64,000 bases of DNA from Planctomycetaceae bacterium (GCA_018658605.1 JABHUV010000219.1:29822-93821), one strand, 5' to 3'. Shown: positions 33,884 through 43,338, counted from the stretch's first letter. Program-made: numbers and translations. Notes: generated by a model not told the origin, from the sequence alone.

Positions 33884-34450
33884 ATGCAATACGAAGTTGA
33901 ACAAAAATATGTGGTTGCGGATCGAGTGAGCCTTGAATTGCAATTGGATAAGTTCGGTATTGTTTGGGGCGAAACGGTTCAACAGCGTGACGCGTATTAT
34001 AATCATCCTGCGCGCGATTTTTCCAAGACCGACGAAGCAATCAGAATTAGGAGTTCTGCTGGCAAAGATTGCATTACGTATAAAGGTCCACGGATTGATC
34101 AAATGACTAAAACTAGACAAGAAATAGAAATACCTCTTGCCGCTCACACAACTTCAGATGCGGCTGAACAGTTACTCGTTGCCCTAGGTTTTACATACGT
34201 GGCGGTTGTCGAAAAAACACGCAGGACGGGAACCTTGACTTGGCAGGATTACCCTTTGACAATAGCAATTGATGAGGTGGCCGATTTAGGTACGTACATT
34301 GAACTTGAGTTGATGGCGTCTGAAGAGAGTTTATCTGCTGCCCAAGCTGTAGTGCAGCAGGCCGCTGATAAGCTGCAATTGCAAGGCAGCATAAGAGTAG
34401 GATATTTGGACCTGTTGCTAAGTGATTCGCATCTACAATCCCATCAATAA
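33884..34450 (+). CDS. CYTH-domain protein (class IV adenylate cyclase / thiamine triphosphatase family)
   Basis: The frame opens at a TTG at 33860, but the ATG at 33884 puts the family motif at the very N-terminus: MQYEVEQKY, with the ExExK signature Glu4, Glu6, Lys8. That start gives 188 aa, the usual size. The basic and acidic tunnel residues follow in order: AIRIRSS near residue 45, CITYKGPR near 58, TRQEIEIPL near 75, KTRRTGTL near 110, IAIDEVADLGTYIELELM near 126-143. CYTH enzymes hydrolyse or cyclise organic triphosphates at a metal centre. The gene directly follows the thiamine gene, so a thiamine-triphosphatase function is suggested by context, but cyclase cannot be excluded. It ends at a shared terminator. 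Confidence 0.8.
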   Translation: MQYEVEQKYVVADRVSLELQLDKFGIVWGETVQQRDAYYNHPARDFSKTDEAIRIRSSAGKDCITYKGPRIDQMTKTRQEIEIPLAAHTTSDAAEQLLVALGFTYVAVVEKTRRTGTLTWQDYPLTIAIDEVADLGTYIELELMASEESLSAAQAVVQQAADKLQLQGSIRVGYLDLLLSDSHLQSHQ

Positions 34451-34483
34451 CTCTGCTCAAAATATAAACGTCGCCGTAAAATA

Positions 34484-34520
34484 AAAAGCCGCGAATTCCG
34501 TTTTGGAGTTCGCGGCTTTT
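34484..34520. terminator. Bidirectional intrinsic terminator
   Basis: AAAAGCCGCGAA (34484-34495) pairs with TTCGCGGCTTTT (34509-34520), with further pairing inside (TTCC with GGAG, one G-U) and a GTTTT loop. The A-run before and T-run after make it work in both directions. It lies between the convergent CYTH gene (+) and the H1-like gene (-). It is the clearest terminator in the window. Confidence 0.85.
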
Positions 34521-34548
34521 GTATTGGCTTAAGAAAATCTAGTCGTCG

Positions 34549-34890
34549 TTATTTACGACGTCTAGCAGTTTTCTTTTTAGTAGCAGCTCGTCGTTTCTTA
34601 GGAGCAGCTTTTTTTTTCGCCACCTTCTTCTTCGCAGCTTTTTTAGGGGCAGCCTTCTTCTTCGCTACCTTCTTCTTCGCTACCTTCTTCTTCGCTACCT
34701 TCTTCTTTACTACCTTACGACGGACAACTTTCTTTTTTGCCGTTTTCTTTTTTGCAGCTGCTTTTTTCTTTGGCGATTTTTTCGCCACTTTCTTTTTCGC
34801 AACTTTTTTCTTTACTACTTTCTTACGAACAATTTTCTTTTTTGATGCTGCTTTTCGTTTCGCAGTTGGTTTCTTTTTCGCCACTATCAT
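34549..34890 (-). CDS. Lysine-rich histone-H1-like protein
   Basis: The 113-residue protein is almost wholly Lys, Ala, Val, Arg and Pro, built from [12 protein letters not shown] and KKAAPKK repeats. No hydrophobic core or folded domain is visible, unlike the H1-like gene at 10051 which has a C-terminal domain. Proteins of this kind resemble the chlamydial Hc1/Hc2 and H1 tails and would bind DNA by charge, contributing to nucleoid compaction, or could sit in other acidic environments. The coding sequence holds a 15-base tandem repeat (34654-34713), which makes it prone to length variation. It is convergent with the CYTH gene and shares its terminator. Confidence 0.7.
   Translation of the reverse strand: MIVAKKKPTAKRKAASKKKIVRKKVVKKKVAKKKVAKKSPKKKAAAKKKTAKKKVVRRKVVKKKVAKKKVAKKKVAKKKAAPKKAAKKKVAKKKAAPKKRRAATKKKTARRRK
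34654..34713 (-). repeat. Tandem 15-base repeat in the H1-like gene
   Basis: Four head-to-tail copies of a 15-base unit (plus strand CTTCTTCTTCGCTAC). The first three are identical and the fourth differs at two bases. Each unit encodes KKKVA on the minus strand, so copy changes would add or remove whole repeats without shifting frame. It is likely to expand or contract by slippage. Confidence 0.85.
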
Positions 34891-35079
34891 TTTCCTCTAT
34901 AAATGTGAAATCAGATCCGAGTATTGAGCCGTAGTCCAACTACGAAAAACTTAACATCGCATCGTAAGTCAACTAGTTGTATTTAACATCGGAATTAATG
35001 CAATAGGGTTTGAGTGTTTATTTACTGCAACGAATAATTCTCTGACAAAGTATTTAGCGCAAGTGTTGGTTAGTTTCAC

Positions 35080-36162
35080 TTAACCCAACACGGGTAGTTG
35101 CACCTGTGGCGGTTGTTCGGCAGCGGCCGTTGCCATATTGTTAACCAAATTGTAGGTCATCGTTTCGATGTATTGTGCGGAGTCGGCGTCTTCAAGATTG
35201 TTTTGTGATGTTCCAGTATCACCGTGTTCGCGGATTGAAGGTATGATGGGGATGTCACCGAGAAACGGAACATTTAATTCTTCGGCCCGAGTTTTCGCAC
35301 CGCCTCTACCAAAGATGTCGTAGCGTTTATCACAATCGGGACAAACGAAACCACTCATATTTTCGACCATTCCCAATACAGGAATGTTAACCTTGCGGAA
35401 CATGGAAATCGCTTTGACGGCATCCAGCAATGCGACTTTTTGTGGAGTGCACACAATAACACAACCGCTGAGGGGAATGAGTTGGGACAATGTTAGAGCA
35501 ATATCACCAGTGCCTGGTGGCATGTCGATAATCAGATAATCTAAATCGCCCCATGCGGTATCACGCAGGAATTGAGTGATCGCTCCGTGTAACATCGGTC
35601 CTCTCCAAACGACTGCTTCATCTTCTGGAATCATGAAACCCATGGACATCACGGGCATACCGTTGCAATCAATCGGATTTATTTTTTGGCTTTCGTCGAC
35701 AGTTGGACGACCGGAGACCCCCAATAATTGAGGAATGCTTGGGCCATAAACATCGGCATCCATGATTCCGACTTTACTGCCAGCTTGTTGCAACCCTAAG
35801 GCGAGACTGGCTGAAACCGTGCTCTTGCCAACGCCTCCTTTGCCCGACCCAACGGCAATGATGGTTTTTACGGTTAAACCAATTTCACCAACTTTAGTTG
35901 CCGGTCGGTCGTGAATGACGTGATTGATAGTTAGGTCTGTGAGGTCTGGAAATTGATTGCGAATTTCGGATTCGAAATCGGCACGATAGGTTGCGGCAAT
36001 AGGTGCGCTGTGAGTGGTTAGTCCTAGCGTTAGTTGCAGGTGGCCGTCATTGAGCGAAATATCGCTGATCTGATTCATTGTCATCAATCCACGGCCTGTT
36101 TCGGGATCTTTGAATTCTGAGAGATGTTTTTCAATAGTTTCGATTGTCAATTTTTCAGTCAT
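35080..36162 (-). CDS. Mrp/ApbC-type P-loop iron-sulfur cluster carrier
   Basis: The frame opens at 36216, but the ATG at 36162, with AGGT 5 bases before it, begins MTEKLTIETIEKHL, the usual N-terminus, giving 360 aa. Residues ~1-80 form the MIP18/DUF59-like domain (LSEFKDPETGRGLM). The ParA-type P-loop is GSGKGGVGKSTVSASL near residue 105, followed by DADVYGPSIPQLLG, DMPPGTGDIALTLSQL and the CxxC pair FVCPDCDKRYDIFG near 275, which holds the shared [4Fe-4S] cluster. It probably delivers Fe-S clusters to target proteins. The nqr operon and RlmN in this window are potential Fe-S clients, but that is speculation. It is divergent from the BASS transporter. Confidence 0.92.
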   Translation of the reverse strand: MTEKLTIETIEKHLSEFKDPETGRGLMTMNQISDISLNDGHLQLTLGLTTHSAPIAATYRADFESEIRNQFPDLTDLTINHVIHDRPATKVGEIGLTVKTIIAVGSGKGGVGKSTVSASLALGLQQAGSKVGIMDADVYGPSIPQLLGVSGRPTVDESQKINPIDCNGMPVMSMGFMIPEDEAVVWRGPMLHGAITQFLRDTAWGDLDYLIIDMPPGTGDIALTLSQLIPLSGCVIVCTPQKVALLDAVKAISMFRKVNIPVLGMVENMSGFVCPDCDKRYDIFGRGGAKTRAEELNVPFLGDIPIIPSIREHGDTGTSQNNLEDADSAQYIETMTYNLVNNMATAAAEQPPQVQLPVLG

Positions 36163-36336
36163 ATTACCTAACCAGAAAAGTTTGTTTGTTGCGATTATTA
36201 TCAACCAGAAGAACAAAATAGGACAGGGTGGTTGTTACTTCTTTTACGCACTTCTTTGTTCTCTGAGTAAATTGGCGTACATTGGTATTGAGGCGGGCTG
36301 CCGCTGCTGGTAGGGAATTGCCGCAAAAATATTGTA

Positions 36337-37359
36337 ATGTGGATAGACGCGATTATGACCAAGTGGATAGAACGATTTTTGTTGCTGTGGCTGATTCTGC
36401 TTTCGCTGGCTGCATTTTATTGGCCTCACACTGGCTTAGAGTTTGATCCCTTTAATCACCGCGCGCTGCTTCCTTACCTGATTATTGTCACGATGTTTGC
36501 CGTAGGCTGGATGTTGCCGGTTAAAGAAGTGAAGCAAGTTGTGACTAAATGGCCAGTCGTACTTGGTGGGACCGCGATCCAGTTTGTCTCGATGCCATTG
36601 CTGGCTTGTTTAATTGGCCAACTCTTGGGGTTTGAGGGTGAGCAACTCGTAGGAATATTTCTTGTGGGATGTGTCCCAGGTGCTATGGCATCGAACGTTT
36701 TGACAATCGTTAGTAAAGGCAATGTTAGTTATAGCGTCAGCTTGACCACGTTAGCGACGTTGTTGTCGCCCTTGGCAGTCCCAATACTGTTGCGCCTGCA
36801 AGCTAGCTTTGCCGATCCTGTTGCTGCTCAGTTGCTGACGGATAACGCCCAAGGTGCGGGTGCTGTTTATATCGCGGCGGGATTAAAACTGTTGAAGTGG
36901 GTGGTCATTCCAGTGGTCGGCGGATTTATGCTTGGTCGACTGTTACCTCAGTTTGAAAAGCAAGCAAAATCTATTGGCGCGATAATCGCCAATTTGAGTA
37001 TTCTTGTGATTATTGCGACCGTTGTGGGTACGTCTCGTGATAATCTTGGTCAATTGGAAAGCAATCTGTTGGTGGCGTTGTTGCTGATTAACTTGATTGG
37101 CTATTGCTGCGGTCAATTTGGGGGTAAGCTATTGAAGCTCACACCAGGTATGAAACGAGCACTTACCTTGGAAGTGGGGATGCAAAATGCGGGTTTAGGA
37201 GCAACTTTGGCTAGCGAACTTTTCCCGTCCAATCCCAGTGTTGCTATAGCTCCCGCCTTTTACACTTTTTTCTGTATGTTCACCGGCACAATTCTCGCTT
37301 GGTACTGGAGTGGCAAGAAACAGGGCTTGGTCATCATGAAAGCTAGATGCAGCCAATAG
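36337..37359 (+). CDS. Bile acid:sodium symporter (BASS) family transporter
   Basis: A 340-residue membrane protein with nine or ten helices, mostly short and rich in Gly, Leu and Val. BASS family signs are the FLVGCVPGAMASNVLTIVSKGNVSYSV region near residue 110 (a polar crossing) and a second similar crossing, LEVGMQNAGLGATLASELFP, near 285. These two broken-helix regions form the substrate and sodium site. The cargo is not predictable; bacterial members carry bile acids, pantoate or other organic anions. The ATG at 36337 lacks a clear ribosome-binding site; a second ATG at 36355 is possible. It ends 12 bases from the convergent M50 protease gene. Confidence 0.85.
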   Translation: MWIDAIMTKWIERFLLLWLILLSLAAFYWPHTGLEFDPFNHRALLPYLIIVTMFAVGWMLPVKEVKQVVTKWPVVLGGTAIQFVSMPLLACLIGQLLGFEGEQLVGIFLVGCVPGAMASNVLTIVSKGNVSYSVSLTTLATLLSPLAVPILLRLQASFADPVAAQLLTDNAQGAGAVYIAAGLKLLKWVVIPVVGGFMLGRLLPQFEKQAKSIGAIIANLSILVIIATVVGTSRDNLGQLESNLLVALLLINLIGYCCGQFGGKLLKLTPGMKRALTLEVGMQNAGLGATLASELFPSNPSVAIAPAFYTFFCMFTGTILAWYWSGKKQGLVIMKARCSQ

Positions 37360-37371
37360 CTGATCCCTCGC

Positions 37372-38475
37372 TTAATAACCGCGTTGGTAGCGTTGTAGTA
37401 ATTGATAGGATGAATAAGCCATCAGGAAAAACATCAGCGTCAAGAACATTGAACCGTTATTCAATCCCCAGATTCCGATGGCTACACCCGTTGCTACAGA
37501 GACAAAGAGTGATTTTGGAATCGCGTTGTGGACGTTGAAGAGCACCAGAAGTTCACGAGTGATTTGTCCACCGTCGAGCGGGTAGACTGGGGCGAGATTT
37601 AAGATTGCCCAGAACAGGCTAATCATGACGAAAATAAACACGAATTTATTGAGGAGATCCGATTCGAATGATATTTGATGCTGTAACGTTTGCTGCAGAT
37701 CGGATATGCGAATCAAGCTGTCATCGCGTACATCAGCAGCATCTAATAATTTGCGTTGTGCACCAATGAATCGATTTTTGTGATCGGCTTTAATAACCAT
37801 CGTCGCTACAGATGGTAGTGGAATGGACGTTTGCTCAAATTGTTCTGAGAGCGAATCTATGGTCGTTTGAAATACATCATGTTCGGCCAAAGATAGCAAT
37901 TGGTCATTATTTGTATCGGCTGGTACGAACAGTGCTTGCATTTTTTCATCCATGTGTCGCAGATCCCATGCGAGGTCGCTACGGCTTAGAGACATGACGA
38001 TATTGTCGAGCGTGCCGGAGGGGTCAGCAGTTAGTCGAGCGGGTATTCCGACTTGCGCGGTCAGAAATCCATCAGTCTTTCCCACAGCGCGTAAGGCCAC
38101 GATGACTAACAACGCTGCTAAGATTTGCATGCTTGGACCGGCCGCAGTAACAAATAGTTTTTGCTTGGAGGTATATCCAGATGTATGGTCGAAATAGGAT
38201 TCCATTCCCGTAGGAACGGCTACGCCACCAAAATGATATAGGACGACATGGGCCCGGATTCCGCAGCGACTAAATGCCAAGGCGTGACCCATCTCGTGAA
38301 TTAAGAGCGACAGAAACACCGCCACGCTAAACACAAATAGTGTAATTGGCGTGGACATCCTCATGCTAAACCCTAGGAAGACACAAATAGCCCAGAACCC
38401 CGGGTGGATGCGAATAGCGATTCCTAGAAATCGGAATCGTAAATCATAGGGTGTGTTTTTAGGTTCCCCTAGCAT
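37372..38475 (-). CDS. Site-2-type M50 metalloprotease with an inserted EF-hand-like region
   Basis: A 367-residue membrane protease. The zinc site is IHEMGH (His60, Glu61, His64) in a membrane helix and Asp301 in LAPVYPLDGGQI in a later helix. This is the two-part active site of the M50 family. Between the two halves, residues ~135-270 form a soluble insertion of about 130 aa. It contains DTNNDQLLSLAE (187-198), a good EF-hand loop, and a second degenerate one, DVRDDSLIRISD (248-259), so a calcium-binding pair is plausible. Most M50 enzymes carry PDZ or CBS domains instead. The substrate is unknown; rhomboid-like roles in anti-sigma processing occur in this family. It is convergent with the BASS gene. 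Confidence 0.85.
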   Translation of the reverse strand: MLGEPKNTPYDLRFRFLGIAIRIHPGFWAICVFLGFSMRMSTPITLFVFSVAVFLSLLIHEMGHALAFSRCGIRAHVVLYHFGGVAVPTGMESYFDHTSGYTSKQKLFVTAAGPSMQILAALLVIVALRAVGKTDGFLTAQVGIPARLTADPSGTLDNIVMSLSRSDLAWDLRHMDEKMQALFVPADTNNDQLLSLAEHDVFQTTIDSLSEQFEQTSIPLPSVATMVIKADHKNRFIGAQRKLLDAADVRDDSLIRISDLQQTLQHQISFESDLLNKFVFIFVMISLFWAILNLAPVYPLDGGQITRELLVLFNVHNAIPKSLFVSVATGVAIGIWGLNNGSMFLTLMFFLMAYSSYQLLQRYQRGY

Positions 38476-38543
38476 CTAAACGGCTTTCTGTGACAAAGTA
38501 ATACATCGGCGATCTGAATATTTTATGGATATCTATCAATAGA

Positions 38544-39821
38544 TTATGCCGCTTGAGGAACGTCAGTGATAGTATCGTGTGCCAACGTTGCCAGAATAAA
38601 ATCTGCCGCCCGCCTTGATGCGCCGCTAGTGGCATATTGACTCGCTAGGGTCTGTAATTGTTCAACATTGCTCGCAAAACATTGTGGGTTTGTTAGCCAC
38701 TGAATCAGGTGGCTAGCGACCTCGGAGGACTTATCCGTGCAGGTTGGATATTCAGGCATTGGAATATCCTCGCCGCCCGGCAAGTTAGGATGCCACATTT
38801 TTTTGGTACGCAAAAACGGATTGGATGATGCCATCAGATTCACGAGTGTGATATATCGTGCTCGAATGAGGAGGTTGCCAAGAAAATAACGAAATCGATT
38901 TACGTGATATAAGATAACCGTTGGCGTGTGATGGTACATGAGTTCCAATGAAACGGAACCGGAACATGCCAGACAACAATGTGCGGCTTGCATTAATTCG
39001 GGAGTTCTGCCGACATGGATTTTGATATTCAAATCAGATTCGGCGACGAGTTTACTGGCATAGTCAGCTTGGACTTGATTGAAGCTGGCGATGACAAATC
39101 GCGTATCGGGCGCTTCTCGCTGGACTTTGGCCACGGTTTTGAGGAACCACGGAAGTTGTCCCTCAACTTCTTGTTGCCGAGACCCAGGTAGTAAAGTTAC
39201 CAATTTACCGACGGTCTCACATTGGCGAGTCAAAAATTCTTGATCGAGGGTTTGTTTTTGGTTTTCCATTTCATCAAAAAAGGGATGCCCGATAAAGTGT
39301 GCGTCACAACCGCGGTCGCGGTACCATTGTTCCTCAAACGGGAGTTTACATAACGCGTAATCAACGCGTTTTCGCATCTTGCGTATTCGCCACGGAGCCC
39401 AAGCCCATAACTGCGGTACACCATAATAGAATACGGGAATTCCATACCGCTTCGCTTTCTTAGCAATAACCCAGTTGAATCCGGGATAATCAATTAATAC
39501 CACGGCGTCGATGCTGTTTTCCTTGAAATATCGCTCCGCCTGTCGTGCAAAACCGATAAAGCGATGTAGGTTAAGCAAGACTTTGACGAACCACATTACA
39601 GCGAATTGAGTGAGATCAAATAGTAGTGTGCACCCCGCCTTTTCCATCAGGGGACCTCCGAAACCAACGCACTCGATGCGATTGTCGCGGTCTAGCATTG
39701 CACGAATTAGGTTCGACCCATGCAAGTCGCCGCTAGGTTCGCCAACTGAGAAGAAAATCTTCATATCAAACGTGTTATTGCCTTTTAGGTTGTTAATTTC
39801 ACCGATCAAATTATCACTCAT
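38544..39821 (-). CDS. lpxB: Lipid-A-disaccharide synthase LpxB
   Basis: A family-19 glycosyltransferase. The N-terminal block is IFFSVGEPSGDLHGSNLIR, the family start, and FGGPLMEKAGCTLLFDL follows. YGVPQLWAWAPWRIRKMRKRVD near residue 145, LLPGSRQQEVEGQLPWF near 215 and CSGSVSLELMYHHTPTVILYHVNRF near 300 are characteristic. LpxB joins UDP-2,3-diacylglucosamine and lipid X into the lipid A disaccharide, at the inner face of the cytoplasmic membrane. The frame from the ATG at 39821 (AGG at 7 bases) adds 19 residues before the family start, so an ATG at 39764 is also possible. Its presence with kdtA indicates a lipid A-bearing outer membrane. Confidence 0.95.
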   Translation of the reverse strand: MSDNLIGEINNLKGNNTFDMKIFFSVGEPSGDLHGSNLIRAMLDRDNRIECVGFGGPLMEKAGCTLLFDLTQFAVMWFVKVLLNLHRFIGFARQAERYFKENSIDAVVLIDYPGFNWVIAKKAKRYGIPVFYYGVPQLWAWAPWRIRKMRKRVDYALCKLPFEEQWYRDRGCDAHFIGHPFFDEMENQKQTLDQEFLTRQCETVGKLVTLLPGSRQQEVEGQLPWFLKTVAKVQREAPDTRFVIASFNQVQADYASKLVAESDLNIKIHVGRTPELMQAAHCCLACSGSVSLELMYHHTPTVILYHVNRFRYFLGNLLIRARYITLVNLMASSNPFLRTKKMWHPNLPGGEDIPMPEYPTCTDKSSEVASHLIQWLTNPQCFASNVEQLQTLASQYATSGASRRAADFILATLAHDTITDVPQAA

Positions 39822-39999
39822 TAAGCAGCCTAAGAAAAGATTGATTGCGATAGTTGTGCCATACGTTTGTCACTACCGTTGATATATTAAGTGAGCAATA
39901 ACGTGGCCTTGGACATATTGAGCCTTTGAACTAAGAGAACGAGAGTTTTCTGCGCAGAGGAGAGCGATGTGTGGGGAAACCAAGGAGTGCGTTTTACAG

Positions 40000-40031
40000 C
40001 AGCTAGTGGGTTCGCTCGAGCTCACTAGCTG
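40000..40031. terminator. Hairpin at the end of the nqr operon
   Basis: CAGCTAGTG (40000-40008) pairs with CACTAGCTG (40023-40031) around a 14-base loop. It overlaps the last codons of nqrM. A T-run (TTTTTT) follows on the plus strand, while on the minus strand the operon transcript would have only a short T-poor run after it. It may be an end-of-operon stabilising structure or a weak terminator. Confidence 0.4.
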
Positions 40032-40248
40032 TTTTTTCGTCACTCGTTTCACGTTGCATATCTGGGCATTCGTCGACTGGAATCGAACAAACGTCGCACA
40101 TAGAATTCCCGTGCTCATCTTTCATACCGGCTAAGCCGCCGCAACTTCCCTTGATCTGGCGATTGCCAAAAATGACGCCCATAGCCATTGCTAAAACGAC
40201 GCCGCCAAATACGCCACACGAAATTAAGACGATTTCAATAAAAGACAT
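40003..40248 (-). CDS. nqrM: NqrM, maturation factor for Na+-NQR
   Basis: An 81-residue protein with one N-terminal membrane helix (residues ~4-26) and the NqrM signature QIKGSCGGLAG (Cys36), followed by MCDVCSIPVDEC (Cys51, Cys54, Cys61). These four cysteines are the conserved set. NqrM is known to be needed for insertion of the iron centre between NqrD and NqrE. It lies 18 bases after apbE at the end of the nqr operon. The C-terminal Glu/Thr-rich tail is probably disordered. Confidence 0.88.
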   Translation of the reverse strand: MSFIEIVLISCGVFGGVVLAMAMGVIFGNRQIKGSCGGLAGMKDEHGNSMCDVCSIPVDECPDMQRETSDEKTASELERTH

Positions 40249-40266
40249 GGGTTAAGGTGCTTTCGG

Positions 40267-41391
40267 TTATTCCAAGAATAACTCCATAGCGCGATTAGGG
40301 GTCCAGCGAAGTTGGTCATTGACGCGCGTGATTAACAGTACGGCAAATGGTTGTTCGTGCTTATTAGCTATATCATAGGCTCGTTGAGGCCCCAGTACCA
40401 ATAGGGCAGTTGCCCAAGCATCCGCCGCAGCACAAGTGTCGGTAATCACCACCGTCGAGGCTAATGGATGCTGTACTGGCTTAGCCGTGGTTGGGTCGAT
40501 CGTATGTGAATACCGCACCCCCTCGATTTCGTAGTAGTTGACATAGTCTCCGGATGTTGCGATCGCTTGATTGTTAACGGCAACGATTCGCTTGGCAGTA
40601 CCGACTTCCCCAGATGGGTCTTGGATTCCCAATCGCCATTTCCGTCGATTGTTACGATTTAGGGGATGGCTTACGGTCCGAATTTCACCACCTATTTCAA
40701 CCATGTATTGTATGTCGAGCTGCAAGGCTGCGAGCAATTCAACAATCTGATCGACTGCATATCCCTTGGCGATAGCGGACAAGTCTATTTGTAACTGGGG
40801 GTCATCTTTCTTGAACCCGGGTGGGTTTTCACGTGTATGCAGTTGTTGATAGCCAATATGCTTAAGCACTTGCGCAACATCATCCGCGGTAGGAATGTCG
40901 CTGCGGTTGGTGCTACTCGCTTCGGTTTGGGGACCAAACTTCCAGAGGTTTACCGCGGGGCCGACGGTGATATCAAATGCGCCTTGAGATTGTGCGCTAA
41001 TGGATTGTGCTAACTGGACAATTCCCAATAGTTCTTTTGAAACGTCGTACCAATCGGTCGTTTGCGAACGATTGAATTTCGAAATTTCCGATGCGGGAAT
41101 ATAGGTTGACATGACCTGGTTGATATCGACCAGACGTTGCTTAATGGCGGACTCAATTTTTGGCAACCGCAGAGCGTCGCTGAGCCCTTCAATCGTGATT
41201 GCGAAGGTTGTTCCCATTGTCTTACCGCGAAGAATGACCTTAGCGGGTTTTTGCTCTGATGAAGCGGTGTTTGTCTGTGTTGTCGGCTCGCTAGTGAGTT
41301 GTTCAGGTTGGAGGATTCGTATCAGCAACAACACCGCACAGAACGACACTAAGGAGATGGTAAGTTTCATGAACGGAGATATGCGTTTCAT
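40267..41391 (-). CDS. apbE: FAD:protein FMN transferase ApbE
   Basis: A 374-residue flavinyltransferase with an N-terminal membrane anchor (residues ~8-27) and a periplasmic domain. Family blocks: GTTFAITIEGL near residue 60, FDITVGPAVNLWKFG near 143, QIDLSAIAKGYAVDQI near 197, ATSGDYVNYYEIEGVRYSHTIDP near 278 and DTCAAADAWATALLVLG near 322. ApbE attaches FMN from FAD to threonines of NqrB and NqrC. Both target motifs are present in this operon. A 72-base gap separates it from nqrF upstream and 18 bases from nqrM downstream. Confidence 0.95.
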   Translation of the reverse strand: MKRISPFMKLTISLVSFCAVLLLIRILQPEQLTSEPTTQTNTASSEQKPAKVILRGKTMGTTFAITIEGLSDALRLPKIESAIKQRLVDINQVMSTYIPASEISKFNRSQTTDWYDVSKELLGIVQLAQSISAQSQGAFDITVGPAVNLWKFGPQTEASSTNRSDIPTADDVAQVLKHIGYQQLHTRENPPGFKKDDPQLQIDLSAIAKGYAVDQIVELLAALQLDIQYMVEIGGEIRTVSHPLNRNNRRKWRLGIQDPSGEVGTAKRIVAVNNQAIATSGDYVNYYEIEGVRYSHTIDPTTAKPVQHPLASTVVITDTCAAADAWATALLVLGPQRAYDIANKHEQPFAVLLITRVNDQLRWTPNRAMELFLE

Positions 41392-41463
41392 AAATCACCT
41401 GAACGGGTATTCGCATCGTTGCGTGTGCGATTACGTTGTATGGTATTCGTTCATAAGTGCCGA

Positions 41464-42696
41464 CTAGCCGCCAAAGTCATCGAAGGCGACATTTTCAGGT
41501 TCAACGCCAAGGTCGTCGAGCATGGATCGTACGGCCTGCAACATCATTGGTGGCCCACATGTATAGTACTCGATATCCTCGGGAGCTGAATGTGATGCCA
41601 GATATTCATCCAGCAAAACTTGGTGAATAAAACCAGTGGAGCCTGTCCAATTGTCTTCGGGTAGAGCGTCGGATAGAGCGATGTGGAATGAAAAATTGGA
41701 AAATTGCTTTTCAAGTTCGCGGAATTCTTCAACATAGAATAACTCCCGAGCGCTACGACCACCGTACCAGTACGATATTTTTCGGTTCGTAGATTGTGAC
41801 TTTAGTAATTCGAAAATATGGCTTCGCAATGGGGCCATGCCTGCACCACCGCCAATATAAACCATTTCCGATTCTGTTTCTTTGATGAAGAATTCACCAT
41901 AAGGTCCCGAAATGGTAACTTGATCACCTGGTTTGAGATTGAAGATGTAAGAGGACATTTTTCCGGGAGGAGTGCCTTCTGGTGCTTTGGGGTGCGGCGA
42001 TGCAACACGCACGTTGAGCATGATAATACCCGCTTCATCAGGGTAATTTGCCATGGAATAGGCGCGGACGACGTCTTCGGTCACGACAGACTGATAGCGC
42101 CATACGTTATACTGGTCCCAATCACCGTGGTATTCTTCTTCGATATCGAAATCTTTGTACTCAACAGTGTGCGGTGGACACTCGATCTGGATATAACCGC
42201 CGGCCTTAAAGCCAACATCCTCGCCCGCGGGTAATTCCAGTACGAGTTCTTTGATGAATGTTGCAACGTTGCGATTGGAACGGACGGTACAGACCCATTT
42301 TTTGGTGTCAAAAACCTCGGGTGGAATCTCAATATCCATATTTTGCTTGACCGCAACTTGGCATGCTAACCGCTGACCCGCTAGGGCTTCACGTTTGTTA
42401 ATGTGACCACATTCCGTTGGCAAAATATCGCCACCGCCTGCATGAACAACGACTTTGCACTGAGCACAAGTACCACCGCCTCCACAGGCAGACGAGACGA
42501 AAATGTCGTTAGAGGCGAGTGCACTTAGGAGTTTTCCACCGGCTGGAATTTCAATCGTCTTTTGGTCATTGATGGTGATTTGCACGGGGCCGGAGGCGAC
42601 TAGTTTTGATTTCGCAAACAGAATAACGATGACAAGCGTCATCACCACAGTGGTGAACATTAGGACGCCCATGACAATTGTTTGCGTATCTTCCAT
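41464..42696 (-). CDS. nqrF: Na+-NQR subunit F, NADH:quinone reductase flavoprotein
   Basis: A 410-residue protein with one N-terminal membrane helix (residues ~7-28), then a [2Fe-2S] ferredoxin domain with Cys71, Cys77, Cys80 ([12 protein letters not shown]) and Cys112 (RLACQV). The ferredoxin-reductase part has the FAD motif RAYSMANYP near residue 210 and the NADH loop [14 protein letters not shown] near 280, and ends with YTCGPPMML and FDDFGG. NqrF is the entry point for electrons from NADH. It sits between nqrE and apbE, with 33 bases to nqrE. Confidence 0.97.
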   Translation of the reverse strand: MEDTQTIVMGVLMFTTVVMTLVIVILFAKSKLVASGPVQITINDQKTIEIPAGGKLLSALASNDIFVSSACGGGGTCAQCKVVVHAGGGDILPTECGHINKREALAGQRLACQVAVKQNMDIEIPPEVFDTKKWVCTVRSNRNVATFIKELVLELPAGEDVGFKAGGYIQIECPPHTVEYKDFDIEEEYHGDWDQYNVWRYQSVVTEDVVRAYSMANYPDEAGIIMLNVRVASPHPKAPEGTPPGKMSSYIFNLKPGDQVTISGPYGEFFIKETESEMVYIGGGAGMAPLRSHIFELLKSQSTNRKISYWYGGRSARELFYVEEFRELEKQFSNFSFHIALSDALPEDNWTGSTGFIHQVLLDEYLASHSAPEDIEYYTCGPPMMLQAVRSMLDDLGVEPENVAFDDFGG

Positions 42697-42729
42697 TATT
42701 TTTCTGTGTGTAAGTTGTTGATCAAAGGT

Positions 42730-43338
42730 TTAAAGCTGAATGCCGCCAAAGGACATAAAGGCTAATGCCATTAAGCCAACAATGATAAAGGTAATTCCGA
42801 GGCCGCGGAGGCCATGAGGTACGTTAGAGTACTTTAGTTTTTCGCGAATTCCAGCCAGCGCGGCGATTGCCAAGGCCCAACCAAAGCCACTGCCAATACC
42901 AAATTCAATGCTCTGAATAAATGTAAAATCGCGTTCAACCATTAACAACGAACCACCGAGAATGGCACAGTTGACGGTGATCAATGGCAAGAAGATTCCG
43001 AGTGCGTTATAGAGGGGAGGGAAATAGCGATCGAGTGTCATTTCCAGTATTTGAACCATTCCGGCAATGACACCAATGTAACTAATAAGTCCGAGGAATT
43101 CTAAATTTACTTCTGGATATCCGGCCCAACTCAAGGCGCCGTCGGATAGTAAATATTGGTAAATCAAATAGTTTACCGGCACAGTGATACCTTGAATCAC
43201 GATGACTGCCACACCGAGGCCGAGTGCCGTTTTTACGTTCTGCGACACAGCCAAAAAGGTGCACATCCCTAAAAAGAACGACAGCGCTAGGTTCTCGATG
43301 AAAATCGCTTTAATTATAATGCTCAAATGTTCGGCCAT
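42730..43338 (-). CDS. nqrE: Na+-NQR subunit E
   Basis: A 202-residue integral membrane protein with six helices. The cysteines that hold the intramembrane iron centre are in [14 protein letters not shown] near residue 26 and [10 protein letters not shown] near 121. The C-terminal [26 protein letters not shown] is family-typical. It follows nqrD after only 3 bases. In the enzyme, NqrD and NqrE form a pseudo-symmetric pair holding the [2Fe-2S] centre. Confidence 0.97.
   Translation of the reverse strand: MAEHLSIIIKAIFIENLALSFFLGMCTFLAVSQNVKTALGLGVAVIVIQGITVPVNYLIYQYLLSDGALSWAGYPEVNLEFLGLISYIGVIAGMVQILEMTLDRYFPPLYNALGIFLPLITVNCAILGGSLLMVERDFTFIQSIEFGIGSGFGWALAIAALAGIREKLKYSNVPHGLRGLGITFIIVGLMALAFMSFGGIQL

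Noticed and set aside
34654..34713. CRISPR-like short repeats
   Set aside because: The 15-base units are adjacent, without spacers, and fall inside the coding sequence; a coding tandem repeat explains them.
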